In this document: in pieces, positions 18,513-27,693 of the stretch
Layout: each line of letters starts with the position of its first letter
How positions within the stretch are numbered: position 1 is the first letter of the stretch
Assembly: GCA_029547805.1 (NCBI GenBank)
Contig: JAKPOP010000010.1
Span: forward strand, 124,001 to 188,000
Direction of reading: 5' to 3'
Source: Deltaproteobacteria bacterium
GTDB taxonomy: Bacteria > Myxococcota_A > UBA9042 > DTJE01
Length of the DNA: 64,000 nucleotides
Position numbers and translations under genes: made by a program
The notes under the pieces: generated by a model
What the model was told of the DNA's origin: nothing
What the model saw: only the letters and a program-made list of their open reading frames with translations
Database searches by the model: none

Positions 18513-20546
18513 CCACTCGCCCACGGTCTGGTACCAGAACCGCCGATTGGCCGGCTTCTGGATGAAATGGTCCTCGTCGGGAAAGACCACCAGGCGGGAC
18601 TCGACCCCTCGAACCTGGAGCGCCGTGAACAGGAACAGGGCCTGCTCCAGCGGCACCCGGAAGTCGTTGGCCCCGTGGATGACCAGCATCGGGGTCTGGA
18701 AGTCCTTCACATAGGACGACGGCGACACCTTCCGATACGCCTCCGGGTGGTCCCAGGGGGTCCCGCCGATGTCCCACTCGGGGAACCACAACTCATCGGT
18801 CGTGCCGTACTTGACCTCGAGGAAGGAGGGACCCGCGTGGCTCACCAGGCACCGGAAGCGGTTGCCGGACCGGGCCTCCATCCAGTTCGTCATGTAGCCC
18901 CCGTAGGACCCGCCCATCGCGCAGACCCGCCCGAGGTCCAGGTCCGGCCGCGTGGCCTGGAGGTGGTCCAGCCCCTTCAGAAGGTCCTCGTAGGGGCGAC
19001 CGCCCCAGTCCCGGCTCACGGCGTTGACGAAGGCCTGACCGTATCCGACGCTGCCGGTGGGATTCGGCAGCAGGATGGCGTATCCCAGGGAGGTCAGGGC
19101 CAGGGGATTCCACCGGGGATGGAAGGAATCGAGGAAGGCCCCCTGGGGCCCGCCGTGAATGAACATCACCACGGGGCGGGGGCCCGGAACGGGGGCCGAT
19201 CGGGGGATCATCAGGAAGCCATGCACCCGGGCGGGTCGGCCCGTGGCGGGGTCCACGGCCCCGTCCCACCAGACCTCCTCCACCGATGGCAGGGCCAGGC
19301 CCTTCAGGGCCTCGCCACCGAAGTCCGTCAGGGCCTGCCCCACCGACGTTCCGCCGGACCGGAGGTCCCGAGAATGGAGTTCCGCCGGCCGCAGCATCGA
19401 GTCCCGGGTGAAGAAGACCCGGTTTCCGACGACGGCCGGGTGATGGCAGGTCGCCGGACCCGTGACCGGGCGGGCCCGGGCGCCGGGCCGGGCCTCGACC
19501 CGGTAGAGGGGCAGGCGCCCCTTCTCCATGACCGAGAAGACGATCTCCCGGCCATCGGGGGCCCAGGCGAACTCCTCCACCCAGTCGTCCATCTCGTCAG
19601 CAACGATCCAGGTCTTCCCGGACTGTCGGTCCATCACCTGGAGACGCCAGCGGTCCGACTCGAACCCCGGCACCGCCTGGGCCAGCCAGGCGATCCGCTT
19701 CCCGTCGGGCGAGAACCGGGGTGCCCGGTCGGCCGCCGGGTTGTCGGTGATCCGCCGGACCTCTCCGCGCTCCACCAGAAAGAGGTCCGTGTTGGTGGAC
19801 TTCCAGGGGTCCGGGACCTTCTTCGCGGTGTGGACAAGCGCCCCGTCCCGGGAGACGTCGTAGTCCTCCCGTCCGCCGAACGGGAGCGGCAGGGCGTCCC
19901 AGGCCGGGTCCAGCACCACGACCTCCGGCGCCCCTCCCGAGGCCCGGACCCGGAACAGGCCCACCCGGGTGCCGTCGGACCACTGGTTCCAGGGACGGAC
20001 GTAGAGCCGGTCATAGACCATCGCCGAGGTCCGGTCCTTCCGCTCCTTCTGGCGTTCCACCGTGCAGCGGAAGTCCGCCCCACAGGACGCCTCGACCGAG
20101 GCGCCAAAGTAGAGGAAGTCCCCGGCCCATCGCAGGTGGTCCAGCGGAATCGGTGATTCCAACAACAAGGAGGGCTCGCCACCGTCCAGCGGCAGCAGGA
20201 AGATCCCCTGCTTCCCCTCCCGCTCGCCGACGAAGGCCACCCGCCTGCCGTCGGGCGACAGGGTGAAGGACCCGCCGGTCCGGCCCCCCCGGGTCAGGGG
20301 ACGGGCCCCCTGCCCTTCCCGAAAGACCCACAGGTCCCGCAGGAACCGAGGCCCCCCGTCGTAGGTCTGGAGCCGGAAGACCACCTCCTGCCCTCCCGGC
20401 GTGACCTCGAAGTCCATCACAACGGGCAGGCGCATCACGTCGTCGATGTCCGGGGCCTTCGGGGTCTGCCCCCGGACCGGCATCGCCAGAACCACCAGCA
20501 CCGCCAGCCCCATTCCCGCACCCGGGGCCCGCCAGATTCCTCTCAT
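18492..20546 (-). CDS. S9 family prolyl oligopeptidase-type peptidase
   Basis: Signal peptide; beta-propeller SPDGRRVAFV repeats; GGSYGGYMTNW nucleophile; HGANDFRVPLEQA; DEDHFIQKP. Confidence 0.92.
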   Translation of the reverse strand: MRGIWRAPGAGMGLAVLVVLAMPVRGQTPKAPDIDDVMRLPVVMDFEVTPGGQEVVFRLQTYDGGPRFLRDLWVFREGQGARPLTRGGRTGGSFTLSPDGRRVAFVGEREGKQGIFLLPLDGGEPSLLLESPIPLDHLRWAGDFLYFGASVEASCGADFRCTVERQKERKDRTSAMVYDRLYVRPWNQWSDGTRVGLFRVRASGGAPEVVVLDPAWDALPLPFGGREDYDVSRDGALVHTAKKVPDPWKSTNTDLFLVERGEVRRITDNPAADRAPRFSPDGKRIAWLAQAVPGFESDRWRLQVMDRQSGKTWIVADEMDDWVEEFAWAPDGREIVFSVMEKGRLPLYRVEARPGARARPVTGPATCHHPAVVGNRVFFTRDSMLRPAELHSRDLRSGGTSVGQALTDFGGEALKGLALPSVEEVWWDGAVDPATGRPARVHGFLMIPRSAPVPGPRPVVMFIHGGPQGAFLDSFHPRWNPLALTSLGYAILLPNPTGSVGYGQAFVNAVSRDWGGRPYEDLLKGLDHLQATRPDLDLGRVCAMGGSYGGYMTNWMEARSGNRFRCLVSHAGPSFLEVKYGTTDELWFPEWDIGGTPWDHPEAYRKVSPSSYVKDFQTPMLVIHGANDFRVPLEQALFLFTALQVRGVESRLVVFPDEDHFIQKPANRRFWYQTVGEWLSGHLQ

Positions 20547-20589
20547 GGGTACCTCCTCGGGGAATGCACGGGTCGTCGGACGGACGTCC

Positions 20590-21255
20590 TCACGGGTCCT
20601 CGTTCCAGGACCGGCCCGCCACGATGCCCAGTTCCTTGAGCCGTGTCTGGAAGACCAGGTTCAGGATGGCCTCCCGCATCTCGTCATCGACCCGGTCGAA
20701 GTGCCCGGCCACCTCGTATCCGCCCTCCGCGGCCTCGCAGCGGACGACGGTGGCGGGAACGCAGGCCCGGCGACCGTCCTTGGGCATTCGGAGGCAGAAC
20801 CAGGCCGTGTCGCCCGGACGAACCCGTCGGGACTGGCGCCAGCGGAATCCCGACGCCGAGAGTTCCACCACCGCCGGGGCCAGAGGCACCGTCGGGGACG
20901 GCGACGGCCCCACGGAAAACGCCGCCTCGACCTCCACCTGGGCCCGGATGTACTCCCGCTTCTCCACCATCCTCGGCCGACCCTTGGGGAGCAGGTAGAT
21001 CCGGACCGGCGTGAGCACCTCGTCCACGCTGGCCCGGAGGGCCCAGATCCCCTCCGGTGCCAGGCGGCTCACCAGCACCCGTTCGCCCTTGGTCCACGGA
21101 GGCTGGACCTGCATCGGGGCCTCGACGATGAATCCCCGCCCCCGATCGAATCGAAGCACCACCTGCAGCACCTCGAGGTCGGTTTGCCCGAGCCGGACCA
21201 GCAGCATCTCGGTCCCCGGCTCCCAGGGCTTCGGCGCCCGGTCGGTCTCTTCCAT
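20590..21255 (-). CDS. PilZ domain protein
   Basis: KREYIRAQVEVEAAFSV (RxxxR) and VVELSASGFRW (PilZ [D/N]xSxxG position, with E at the first site). Confidence 0.7.
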   Translation of the reverse strand: MEETDRAPKPWEPGTEMLLVRLGQTDLEVLQVVLRFDRGRGFIVEAPMQVQPPWTKGERVLVSRLAPEGIWALRASVDEVLTPVRIYLLPKGRPRMVEKREYIRAQVEVEAAFSVGPSPSPTVPLAPAVVELSASGFRWRQSRRVRPGDTAWFCLRMPKDGRRACVPATVVRCEAAEGGYEVAGHFDRVDDEMREAILNLVFQTRLKELGIVAGRSWNEDP

Positions 21256-21267
21256 CGCCCGGCCCCC

Positions 21268-23142
21268 TCAGTCCCGTACCAGGCGCCTGGCCTGGACCAC
21301 CTCGGCCTTGAGTTCCCCCGACAGTCGTCCCAGGTCCTCCAGCGCCGCCGCCAGTTGTTCCCCATCCTCGCCGGCGCCTCCCGGGATCCGCTCCATCACC
21401 TCTGGAAGGAGCCCGGTCAGGACGTCGAGCCCGGTTCGGAACTCGGAGATCGCACCATTGATCCGGTCGATCACGCCCTGCAGTTCCGCGGGCACGGGGG
21501 CAGGCGCCGGGGTCTCGGCAGGCGCCGGCGCGGCCTGAGGCGCGGCCTCCAGCAAGGCGATGCGCTGCTGGAGCCGGTCCCCGACCTCCTGGAGCCGGTC
21601 CCGCTCCGCCATGACCTCCTTCAGGCGCTGCTGGAGGTCCGCCACCTGCCGTTGGAGCCCCTCCACCTCGCCCGCCTCCCGGGCCCTGGAGGCCCCCTGG
21701 GCCTTCTCCAGTTCCTCCATCAGCCGAGCGACCTTCTTGAACGCGGCCCGGTTGGCCGCCTTCAGTTCCTCGACCTCGGACCCCATGGCCTGGGCCGATG
21801 CCCCTTCCCGCCTCGCCTCGGCCAGGGCCTCGGTGGCCTGCTGGATCCCCGCCGAGAGGTCCGCCACCTCCCGCTCCCGGGCCTCCAGGCGGGCCTGGAG
21901 AGTCGCCCGGTCCTCGTCAAACTGCCGCTTCAGGACCTCCCAGCGCTCCACTTCCTCCAGCAGGCGGTCCCGCTCCTCGGTGATCGCCGCCAGGGCATGG
22001 CGGTCCTCCCCCTGGCCCTGGAGGGCCTGTTCCCGGAGCCTCTCGGCGGCCTCGGCCCGTTCCCGGAGCGCCTCGACCTCCCGTTCCAGTCCCGAGAGGC
22101 GTTCCAGGGCCTGGTCCCGTTGCTGCTGGTCCTCCCTGGACCGTTCCATCTCCTGGAGCCGGAGCCTCAAATCCGCCGCCTCCGCCTCCAGGGCCTCCCG
22201 CCGGAGTTCTGCCTCCGCGGCCCTCCGGGCCGCCTCGTCGCGTTCCTGCCGCAAGACGTCTCGTTCCAGTGCCAGCCGATCCCGCGCGACCTCGGCCTCC
22301 TCACCGCGACGGTTCGCCTCTTCGAGTTCCTCGTGGAGACGCCGTGCGTCCACCTCCATCTGGCTCACGGATCGCTCCAGGCCCGCCAGTCTCTCCCGGA
22401 GGGCCGCCGTCTCCTGCAACTCCGTCGCCTGGTGTTCCAGCACCCGGGTCAGGTCCTCGACCTGCGCCTCCAGTTGCCGCTGCCGCTGGCGTCCCTCCTC
22501 CAGCAGGGCCTCCTGTTCCGCGAGCCGCTGCCTCAGGGACTCCTCCTGGCCGGGTTCCGGCCGCCGCGGCACCTCCCCCTGCGCTGCCACCGGACCCGCC
22601 GAGACCCCGGAGGGCACCGGGGCGGCCGGGGATTCCTCTTCCAGGAACACCACCTCCCCTGCGTCCTGCGATGCGACGGCCGCCCCGTATCCGATGGTCT
22701 CCATCGGGCTCGACGGGGCCGGTTCCACCGGAGGCCGGGACCAGGACTCGGTGCCTCGGGGTCCCGACGCCGCCGGGGACGGTCCTGAGGCCTCCGGAAT
22801 CGGGGGCGGTCCCTCCTCCGTCGCCTCCTCCCGTGCCTCCAGGTCCTCCGGGTCCAGTCGCACGGTCACCTGCAGGGCCCCCAGAAAGACCTTCTCCCCG
22901 TCTTCGAGTTCCGCCTCGGCCACCCGCTCCTTCCCCACCCAGACCCCGTTCGCGCTGCGGTTGTCCACCACCCGGACGACGCCCGCCTCCCAGAGGAAGC
23001 GCGCATGGACCCGGGAGACCGTGTTGTTGCGGGTCCGAAGATCGCATTCCGGTTGCCGTCCGACCACGACGACCGGCCGGTCCGGTCCCAGGAGCAGGGT
23101 CTGCTCGGAACCGTCCTCCCCGGTATAGATCAATCTGGCCAC
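21268..23142 (-). CDS. FHA domain protein with long coiled coil
   Basis: GTG start MARLIYTGEDGSEQTLLLGPDRPVVVVGRQPECDLRTRNNTVSRVHARF...NRSANGVWV, followed by several hundred residues of E/R/A/L-rich heptad-like sequence. Confidence 0.85.
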   Translation of the reverse strand: MARLIYTGEDGSEQTLLLGPDRPVVVVGRQPECDLRTRNNTVSRVHARFLWEAGVVRVVDNRSANGVWVGKERVAEAELEDGEKVFLGALQVTVRLDPEDLEAREEATEEGPPPIPEASGPSPAASGPRGTESWSRPPVEPAPSSPMETIGYGAAVASQDAGEVVFLEEESPAAPVPSGVSAGPVAAQGEVPRRPEPGQEESLRQRLAEQEALLEEGRQRQRQLEAQVEDLTRVLEHQATELQETAALRERLAGLERSVSQMEVDARRLHEELEEANRRGEEAEVARDRLALERDVLRQERDEAARRAAEAELRREALEAEAADLRLRLQEMERSREDQQQRDQALERLSGLEREVEALRERAEAAERLREQALQGQGEDRHALAAITEERDRLLEEVERWEVLKRQFDEDRATLQARLEAREREVADLSAGIQQATEALAEARREGASAQAMGSEVEELKAANRAAFKKVARLMEELEKAQGASRAREAGEVEGLQRQVADLQQRLKEVMAERDRLQEVGDRLQQRIALLEAAPQAAPAPAETPAPAPVPAELQGVIDRINGAISEFRTGLDVLTGLLPEVMERIPGGAGEDGEQLAAALEDLGRLSGELKAEVVQARRLVRD

Positions 23143-23182
23143 GACCCACCTCCCTCGCGCCCCCGCAGATCCCCGAGCCCGA

Positions 23183-23590
23183 TCAGCGTTCCGATCGCAG
23201 CGCCCGGAACCGGCCCTCGGGCCTGCCGGCCGCATCCACGAGGTCCCCCACCAGCACGTGCCCCCCCATGCGAGCGCGAACCGTCCAGGGGTGGCGCATC
23301 TCGGAACACTCCAGGGCCGGCGTCTCGGGGTCGATCTGGAACTGGACCTCTCCTTCCTCTCCCTGCTGCACCTGACAGACCGCCAGGCGGGTGGTCGCGC
23401 CCCGTTCATCGAGCCAGACGGCCGACGACCCCTTCTTCTGAAGGTCCAGCGCCACCTGGAAGAGTCGCCCCTCGAACCGCTCCCCGCTGCCCTGCCAGCG
23501 GTCCCAGAGGCTCGGAGCACAACCCGCTCCCGCCAGGCAGACCCCCGCCAGCAGCACCCATTGGAACCCACGGAGCGTCTCGACCCTCAT
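23183..23590 (-). CDS. Lipoprotein, unknown function
   Basis: MRVETLRGFQWVLLAGVCLAGAGCAPSLWD lipobox. Confidence 0.7.
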   Translation of the reverse strand: MRVETLRGFQWVLLAGVCLAGAGCAPSLWDRWQGSGERFEGRLFQVALDLQKKGSSAVWLDERGATTRLAVCQVQQGEEGEVQFQIDPETPALECSEMRHPWTVRARMGGHVLVGDLVDAAGRPEGRFRALRSER

Positions 23591-23662
23591 CCTCTCCTCC
23601 TGGCACGTTCCGTGTCGCAACGACCCGTCCGGGTCGAACCAGCACCCGCTCGATTCGTGGCG

Positions 23663-23692
23663 AGCATAGCCTTCAACGGCCCCTCTTCGCAA
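23663..23692 (-). promoter_or_regulatory. Candidate sigma70 promoter (TTGCGA-N18-TATGCT)
   Basis: Minus-strand hexamers 73 nt upstream of the lipoprotein ATG. Confidence 0.4.
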
Positions 23693-23847
23693 GGCACGGG
23701 GAGGTTGGCCATGCGCCGTCCGGGAGTGACGCCGCGGTCCGGGCTCCGTAGAGGGGAGCCGCGAACCCGCGCCGGATCCGGGAGGGGTGGAATGGTGATA
23801 GACTGCCGCCGTCGCTGGCAGGTCCAGCCCACCAGGAAGGAGGTTCC

Positions 23848-25293
23848 ATGTCCGGGATTGCCGATCTTCGTCCGACGTTTCTGTTCCGTCATTTCGAGGC
23901 GCTGCTGGCCATTCCCCGGGGTTCGGGCAACGAGGCGGCCGCCCGCCAGCACGTGCTGTCCTGGGCCCGGGAGCACGGCTGGGACACCCGGACCGACGCC
24001 GTGGGCAACGTGGTTGTCGCGGTGCCCGCCACCCCGGGTCACGAGGACGCCCCCACGGTGGTCCTCCAGGGCCACCTGGACATCGTCTGCGAGAAGCATT
24101 CCTCGGTCACCCACGACTTCCTGAAGGACCCGATCCCCGCCTGGGTGGACGGCGACGTGATCCGGACCCGGGGGACGACCCTGGGCGCCGACAACGGCAT
24201 CGGCGTGGCCGCTGCGATGGCCGTCGCCGAGGATCCCGAGGCGGTCCACGGCCCGCTGGAACTGCTGTTCACGATCGACGAGGAGACGGGGATGACCGGG
24301 GCCTTCGGGCTCCAGGCGGACCTGTTGCGAGGCCGCGTGATGCTGAACCTGGACTCGGAGGACGAGGGGACCCTCTTCGTGGGGTGTGCCGGTGGCGGAG
24401 ACTCGATCCTCCACCTGCCCGTCACCCGTTCCCCGGCGCCCCTCGGCACCGTGTGCCTTGAAGTCTCCGTCTCCGGGCTGAAGGGGGGACACTCGGGTCT
24501 GGACATCGGCCAGAACCGTGGAAACGCCCTGAAGATCCTGGCCCGGGCCCTGGCCTTCGCCGCGCCGGGAGGGGACCTCGGCATCGCCGGGATGAACGGG
24601 GGCAGCAAGCGCAACGCCATCCCCCGGGAGGCCCGGGCCGTGGTCCACATTCCCGGGACCCAGGCCCGGTCGTTCCAGGAACGGATCCAGGAATTCGCCC
24701 GAATCATGGCCGAGGAACTGGGCGCCGCCGACCCGGGCCTGGTCATCCAGGTCGCAGCGACGCCCGATGACCGGGCCCCCATCACCCGTTCCGGGGACCT
24801 GATCCGGCTATTGCTGGCGCTGCCTCACGGGCCCCTGGCCATGAGCAGCGAGATCCCGGGCCTGGTCCAGACCTCGACGAACCTGGCCATCGTGACCCTG
24901 GAGGACCACGAGTGCCAGGTCGTCTGCAACAGCCGGTCCTTCATCGGCACGGCCATGGAGGCCGTTCGGCAGGGAATCCGGGCCGCCGTGGAACTGGCCG
25001 GCGGGACGGCGGACCTGGTGGGGCAGTACCCGGGCTGGCGACCGAACGTGAACAGCCAGGTGCTCCAGGTCTGCCGGGAGGTCTGGCGCGAGGTGTCGGG
25101 CCGGGACGCCCTGGTGACGGCCATTCACGCCGGGCTCGAGTGCGGCGTCATCGGAGAGCGGGTCCCCGGGATGGACATGATCTCCTTCGGCCCGGACATC
25201 CGGGGCGCCCACTCCCCCGACGAGCACGTCTCCATCTCCTCGACCGGGCGGTTCTACGACTACCTGAAGGCGGTCCTCCGGCGGCTCGCCTGA
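23848..25293 (+). CDS. pepD: Beta-Ala-His dipeptidase / aminoacyl-histidine dipeptidase (M20/M28-type)
   Basis: FRHFEALLAIPRGSGNEAAARQH; VVLQGHLDIVCEKHS; DGDVIRTRGTTLGADNGIGVAAAMAV; IDEETGMTGAFGL. Confidence 0.92.
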   Translation: MSGIADLRPTFLFRHFEALLAIPRGSGNEAAARQHVLSWAREHGWDTRTDAVGNVVVAVPATPGHEDAPTVVLQGHLDIVCEKHSSVTHDFLKDPIPAWVDGDVIRTRGTTLGADNGIGVAAAMAVAEDPEAVHGPLELLFTIDEETGMTGAFGLQADLLRGRVMLNLDSEDEGTLFVGCAGGGDSILHLPVTRSPAPLGTVCLEVSVSGLKGGHSGLDIGQNRGNALKILARALAFAAPGGDLGIAGMNGGSKRNAIPREARAVVHIPGTQARSFQERIQEFARIMAEELGAADPGLVIQVAATPDDRAPITRSGDLIRLLLALPHGPLAMSSEIPGLVQTSTNLAIVTLEDHECQVVCNSRSFIGTAMEAVRQGIRAAVELAGGTADLVGQYPGWRPNVNSQVLQVCREVWREVSGRDALVTAIHAGLECGVIGERVPGMDMISFGPDIRGAHSPDEHVSISSTGRFYDYLKAVLRRLA

Positions 25294-25328
25294 TCCGGTC
25301 TGCCTCCGATGGGGCCCATCCACCGGCC

Positions 25329-25358
25329 TTGCGCACCAGCGTCCCGTTCCCGTAGGAT
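25329..25358 (+). promoter_or_regulatory. Candidate sigma70 promoter (TTGCGC-N18-TAGGAT)
   Basis: 24 nt upstream of the Cys-rich protein ATG. Confidence 0.4.
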
Positions 25359-25382
25359 TCCTCCGTCCAGGGGAGGAGACCG

Positions 25383-26723
25383 ATGCCCAGAATCCTGTTG
25401 CCGGTGATGCTGGCGGTCCTGGCCGTCCTCTGGCAGCCCCGGTCGGCCACATCCCAGTGTCCCAGTGGAGACAAGTACATCTCGAACACCTGCGTGACGA
25501 TCACCGCCACTGGTTGCTGCAACGACGCCGATCACGTGCGCTATTGCTACAATGGGGTCCTCTGCGAGCGGTACTGCGTGAGCGACTGGTGCGGCTGGTC
25601 CTCAAGCCGGTACACCTGCACCAGCAGCCAGACCTCGGACCCCTCGGGCGCCTTCCCCCGGCCATGCCCCTGCGACTGCTCGGGCAAGGAGTGCGGCGAC
25701 GACGGCTGCGGCGGGTCCTGTGGGACCTGCACGGCCACCTACCAGTGGGAGTGTCGCCAGGGCATCTGCGTCTGCACCCGGGACTGCACGAATCGCCAGT
25801 GCGGATCCGACGGGTGCGGCGGATCCTGCGGCACCTGTCCCACGGGCAAGGTCTGCTCCCGGAACCAGTGCATCGACAAGCCGTGCACGCCGGCCTGCGT
25901 CGAGCGGGTCTGCGGGTCGGACAAGTGCGGCGGGTCCTGTGGCACCTGCCCGCCGGACGAGGAATGCAACGAGTACAACGGTCAGTGCGTCGGGGCCGCC
26001 TGTACCCCGAACTGCGCCAATCGCCAGTGCGGGGACGACTCCTGCGGCGGCTCCTGCGGCGACTGCCCCAATGGCTTCTCCTGCGATGCATCGGGCGTCT
26101 GCCGCCCAGGGACCTGCCAGCCCGCCTGCCAGGGTCGGGAGTGCGGACCGGACGGCTGCGGCGGATCCTGCGGCGACTGCCCCGAAGACAAGGTCTGCGA
26201 TGTGGGTCCCGGGACCTGCACGGTCCCGGCGTGCCTTCCAGCCTGCCAGGATCGGCAGTGCGGCGATGACGGATGCGGCGGAGTCTGCGGCGTCTGCCGG
26301 ACTCCCGAGGTCTGCACCCAGACGTTCCAGTGCCTCGTCCCCTGCGAGCCTCGGTGTGCCGACAGACAATGTGGCGACGACGGCTGCGGCGGGTCCTGTG
26401 GGACCTGCGGCGAGGGCCTCTACTGCGACGAGAACCATCGCTGCCGGGCCGGCACGCCCCCGGACCCGGGCCCCGGGGAGGACGCGGCTCCCGACCCGGG
26501 AGACCGGGGGAGCCCCGGAGAGGAGGAGGACCAGGGTGGCACGACCCCGCCCCCGGTCACTTGCCCGCCGGGAACCGTGTTGCGCTACGGGTCCTGCGTG
26601 CCTGCGGAGACCGGCGGGGGCAAGTCGGGATGCGCCCTGTCGGGGCGGTCCTCCGGGTCCTGGACGCTGACCCTGGTTCCCCTGGTGGCCCTGGCTGCGA
26701 CCCGACGTCGCCGCAGGGCCTGA
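25383..26723 (+). CDS. Secreted Cys-rich repeat protein with MYXO-CTERM-like C-terminal tail
   Basis: Signal peptide; about seven CxxRxCGxDxCGGSCGxC repeats; Pro/Asp/Gly-rich linker; terminal GKSGCALSGRSSGSWTLTLVPLVALAATRRRRRA. Confidence 0.9.
   Translation: MPRILLPVMLAVLAVLWQPRSATSQCPSGDKYISNTCVTITATGCCNDADHVRYCYNGVLCERYCVSDWCGWSSSRYTCTSSQTSDPSGAFPRPCPCDCSGKECGDDGCGGSCGTCTATYQWECRQGICVCTRDCTNRQCGSDGCGGSCGTCPTGKVCSRNQCIDKPCTPACVERVCGSDKCGGSCGTCPPDEECNEYNGQCVGAACTPNCANRQCGDDSCGGSCGDCPNGFSCDASGVCRPGTCQPACQGRECGPDGCGGSCGDCPEDKVCDVGPGTCTVPACLPACQDRQCGDDGCGGVCGVCRTPEVCTQTFQCLVPCEPRCADRQCGDDGCGGSCGTCGEGLYCDENHRCRAGTPPDPGPGEDAAPDPGDRGSPGEEEDQGGTTPPPVTCPPGTVLRYGSCVPAETGGGKSGCALSGRSSGSWTLTLVPLVALAATRRRRRA
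25671..26446 (+). repeat. Seven tandem coding repeats of about 36-39 codons (CGxDGCGGSCGxC module)
   Basis: KECGDDGCGGSCGTC / RQCGSDGCGGSCGTC / RVCGSDKCGGSCGTC / RQCGDDSCGGSCGDC / RECGPDGCGGSCGDC / RQCGDDGCGGVCGVC / RQCGDDGCGGSCGTC. Confidence 0.92.
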
Positions 26724-26729
26724 TCCCCG

Positions 26730-27671
26730 TCAGAAGAGCCCGGGATCCAGAGGAGGGGCCAGCACCTCGGCCTCGAGCCCCAGGTCGGCCAGTTGCCGGC
26801 GCAATCTCGGTGCCCCGGGTCCCCAGAGGACCAGCCGGGCCGCCCTGACGACCCGGACCAGCCGGGCCAGCGCGACCGGTCCACCGCCGAACACCACCCG
26901 CAACGACCGGATTCCCCCCCGGAAGCCGGCCTCCGGGACCGGTCGGTCCCCGGAGGCGATCCAGAGGGCCATGGCCCTCGGCGGCAGGGGGTCCCGGCCA
27001 TCCCAGGCCCGGACCGGCGGCAGGTCCAGTCTCTGTCGCCTCCCAACCCGGCACAAGGCCGGAATCCTTGCAGGAACCCCGATGGGGTCGGTGGTTTGCC
27101 CCAGGCGTTGCAGCACCCGGAGGGCACTTCCGGGTCCCTCGACCACCAGGCAGATGGCCTCGCCACGATCCCGGGCCTCCGATTCGAGGCCCGGGAGCCT
27201 CGCCTCGGGGACCTCCTCGGCGACCTCGACCCCCGGGGGCATCGGGACGGGGTCCCGGGCCCCGACGAGCAGGGTGCCCACGGATCGCCCCGGTTCCGAT
27301 CCCCAGTGCTCCACCAGGGAGTCCTCGTCCCCCTCCCGCAGGTACAGCAGGCGCGCCGATCCCCGTTCCACCCACAGGCACGAGGCCCCCGGAGTGCCGC
27401 CGGTGGGCTCGGCGGCCAGTCGCAGCCTCCCGAGCCCGAGGGTGCCCACCAGGGGCAGGGCCCGGGCGCCGGGACGCAGCACCCCCAGCAGCCCCAGCAT
27501 CTCTGGACGGCACAGGACCTGGCCCCGAAGTCGTCGGCGTCCCAGGGCGTCCAGCGAGGACAAGAACCCCACCCCCGGACCGGGCCAGGCGTCGAACCAG
27601 AGGGGGCTTCCCCGGAGGCGGACCCCCGGACCGGAAGGGGACCACTCCAGTTCGATGTCCCCGGGCGTCAT
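26730..27671 (-). CDS. Hypothetical protein; possibly a degenerate metallo-beta-lactamase / beta-CASP exonuclease-like protein
   Basis: Co-directional, 22 bp downstream of the pilS-like gene; IELEWSPSGPGVRLRGSPLWFDAWPGPGVGFLSSLDALG resembles the N-terminus of MBL exonucleases without the HxHxDH motif. Confidence 0.55.
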   Translation of the reverse strand: MTPGDIELEWSPSGPGVRLRGSPLWFDAWPGPGVGFLSSLDALGRRRLRGQVLCRPEMLGLLGVLRPGARALPLVGTLGLGRLRLAAEPTGGTPGASCLWVERGSARLLYLREGDEDSLVEHWGSEPGRSVGTLLVGARDPVPMPPGVEVAEEVPEARLPGLESEARDRGEAICLVVEGPGSALRVLQRLGQTTDPIGVPARIPALCRVGRRQRLDLPPVRAWDGRDPLPPRAMALWIASGDRPVPEAGFRGGIRSLRVVFGGGPVALARLVRVVRAARLVLWGPGAPRLRRQLADLGLEAEVLAPPLDPGLF

Positions 27672-27693
27672 GGGGCCCTCCCGCGATGCCGGA

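Noticed and set aside
20401-22788. 795-codon plus-strand ORF with Leu/Pro/Arg-rich repeats
   Set aside because: Shadow of the S9 peptidase, PilZ and coiled-coil genes on the other strand.
25671-26446. Direct repeats that could suggest a CRISPR-like array
   Set aside because: In-frame protein repeats with diverged codons; no constant repeat/spacer lengths.
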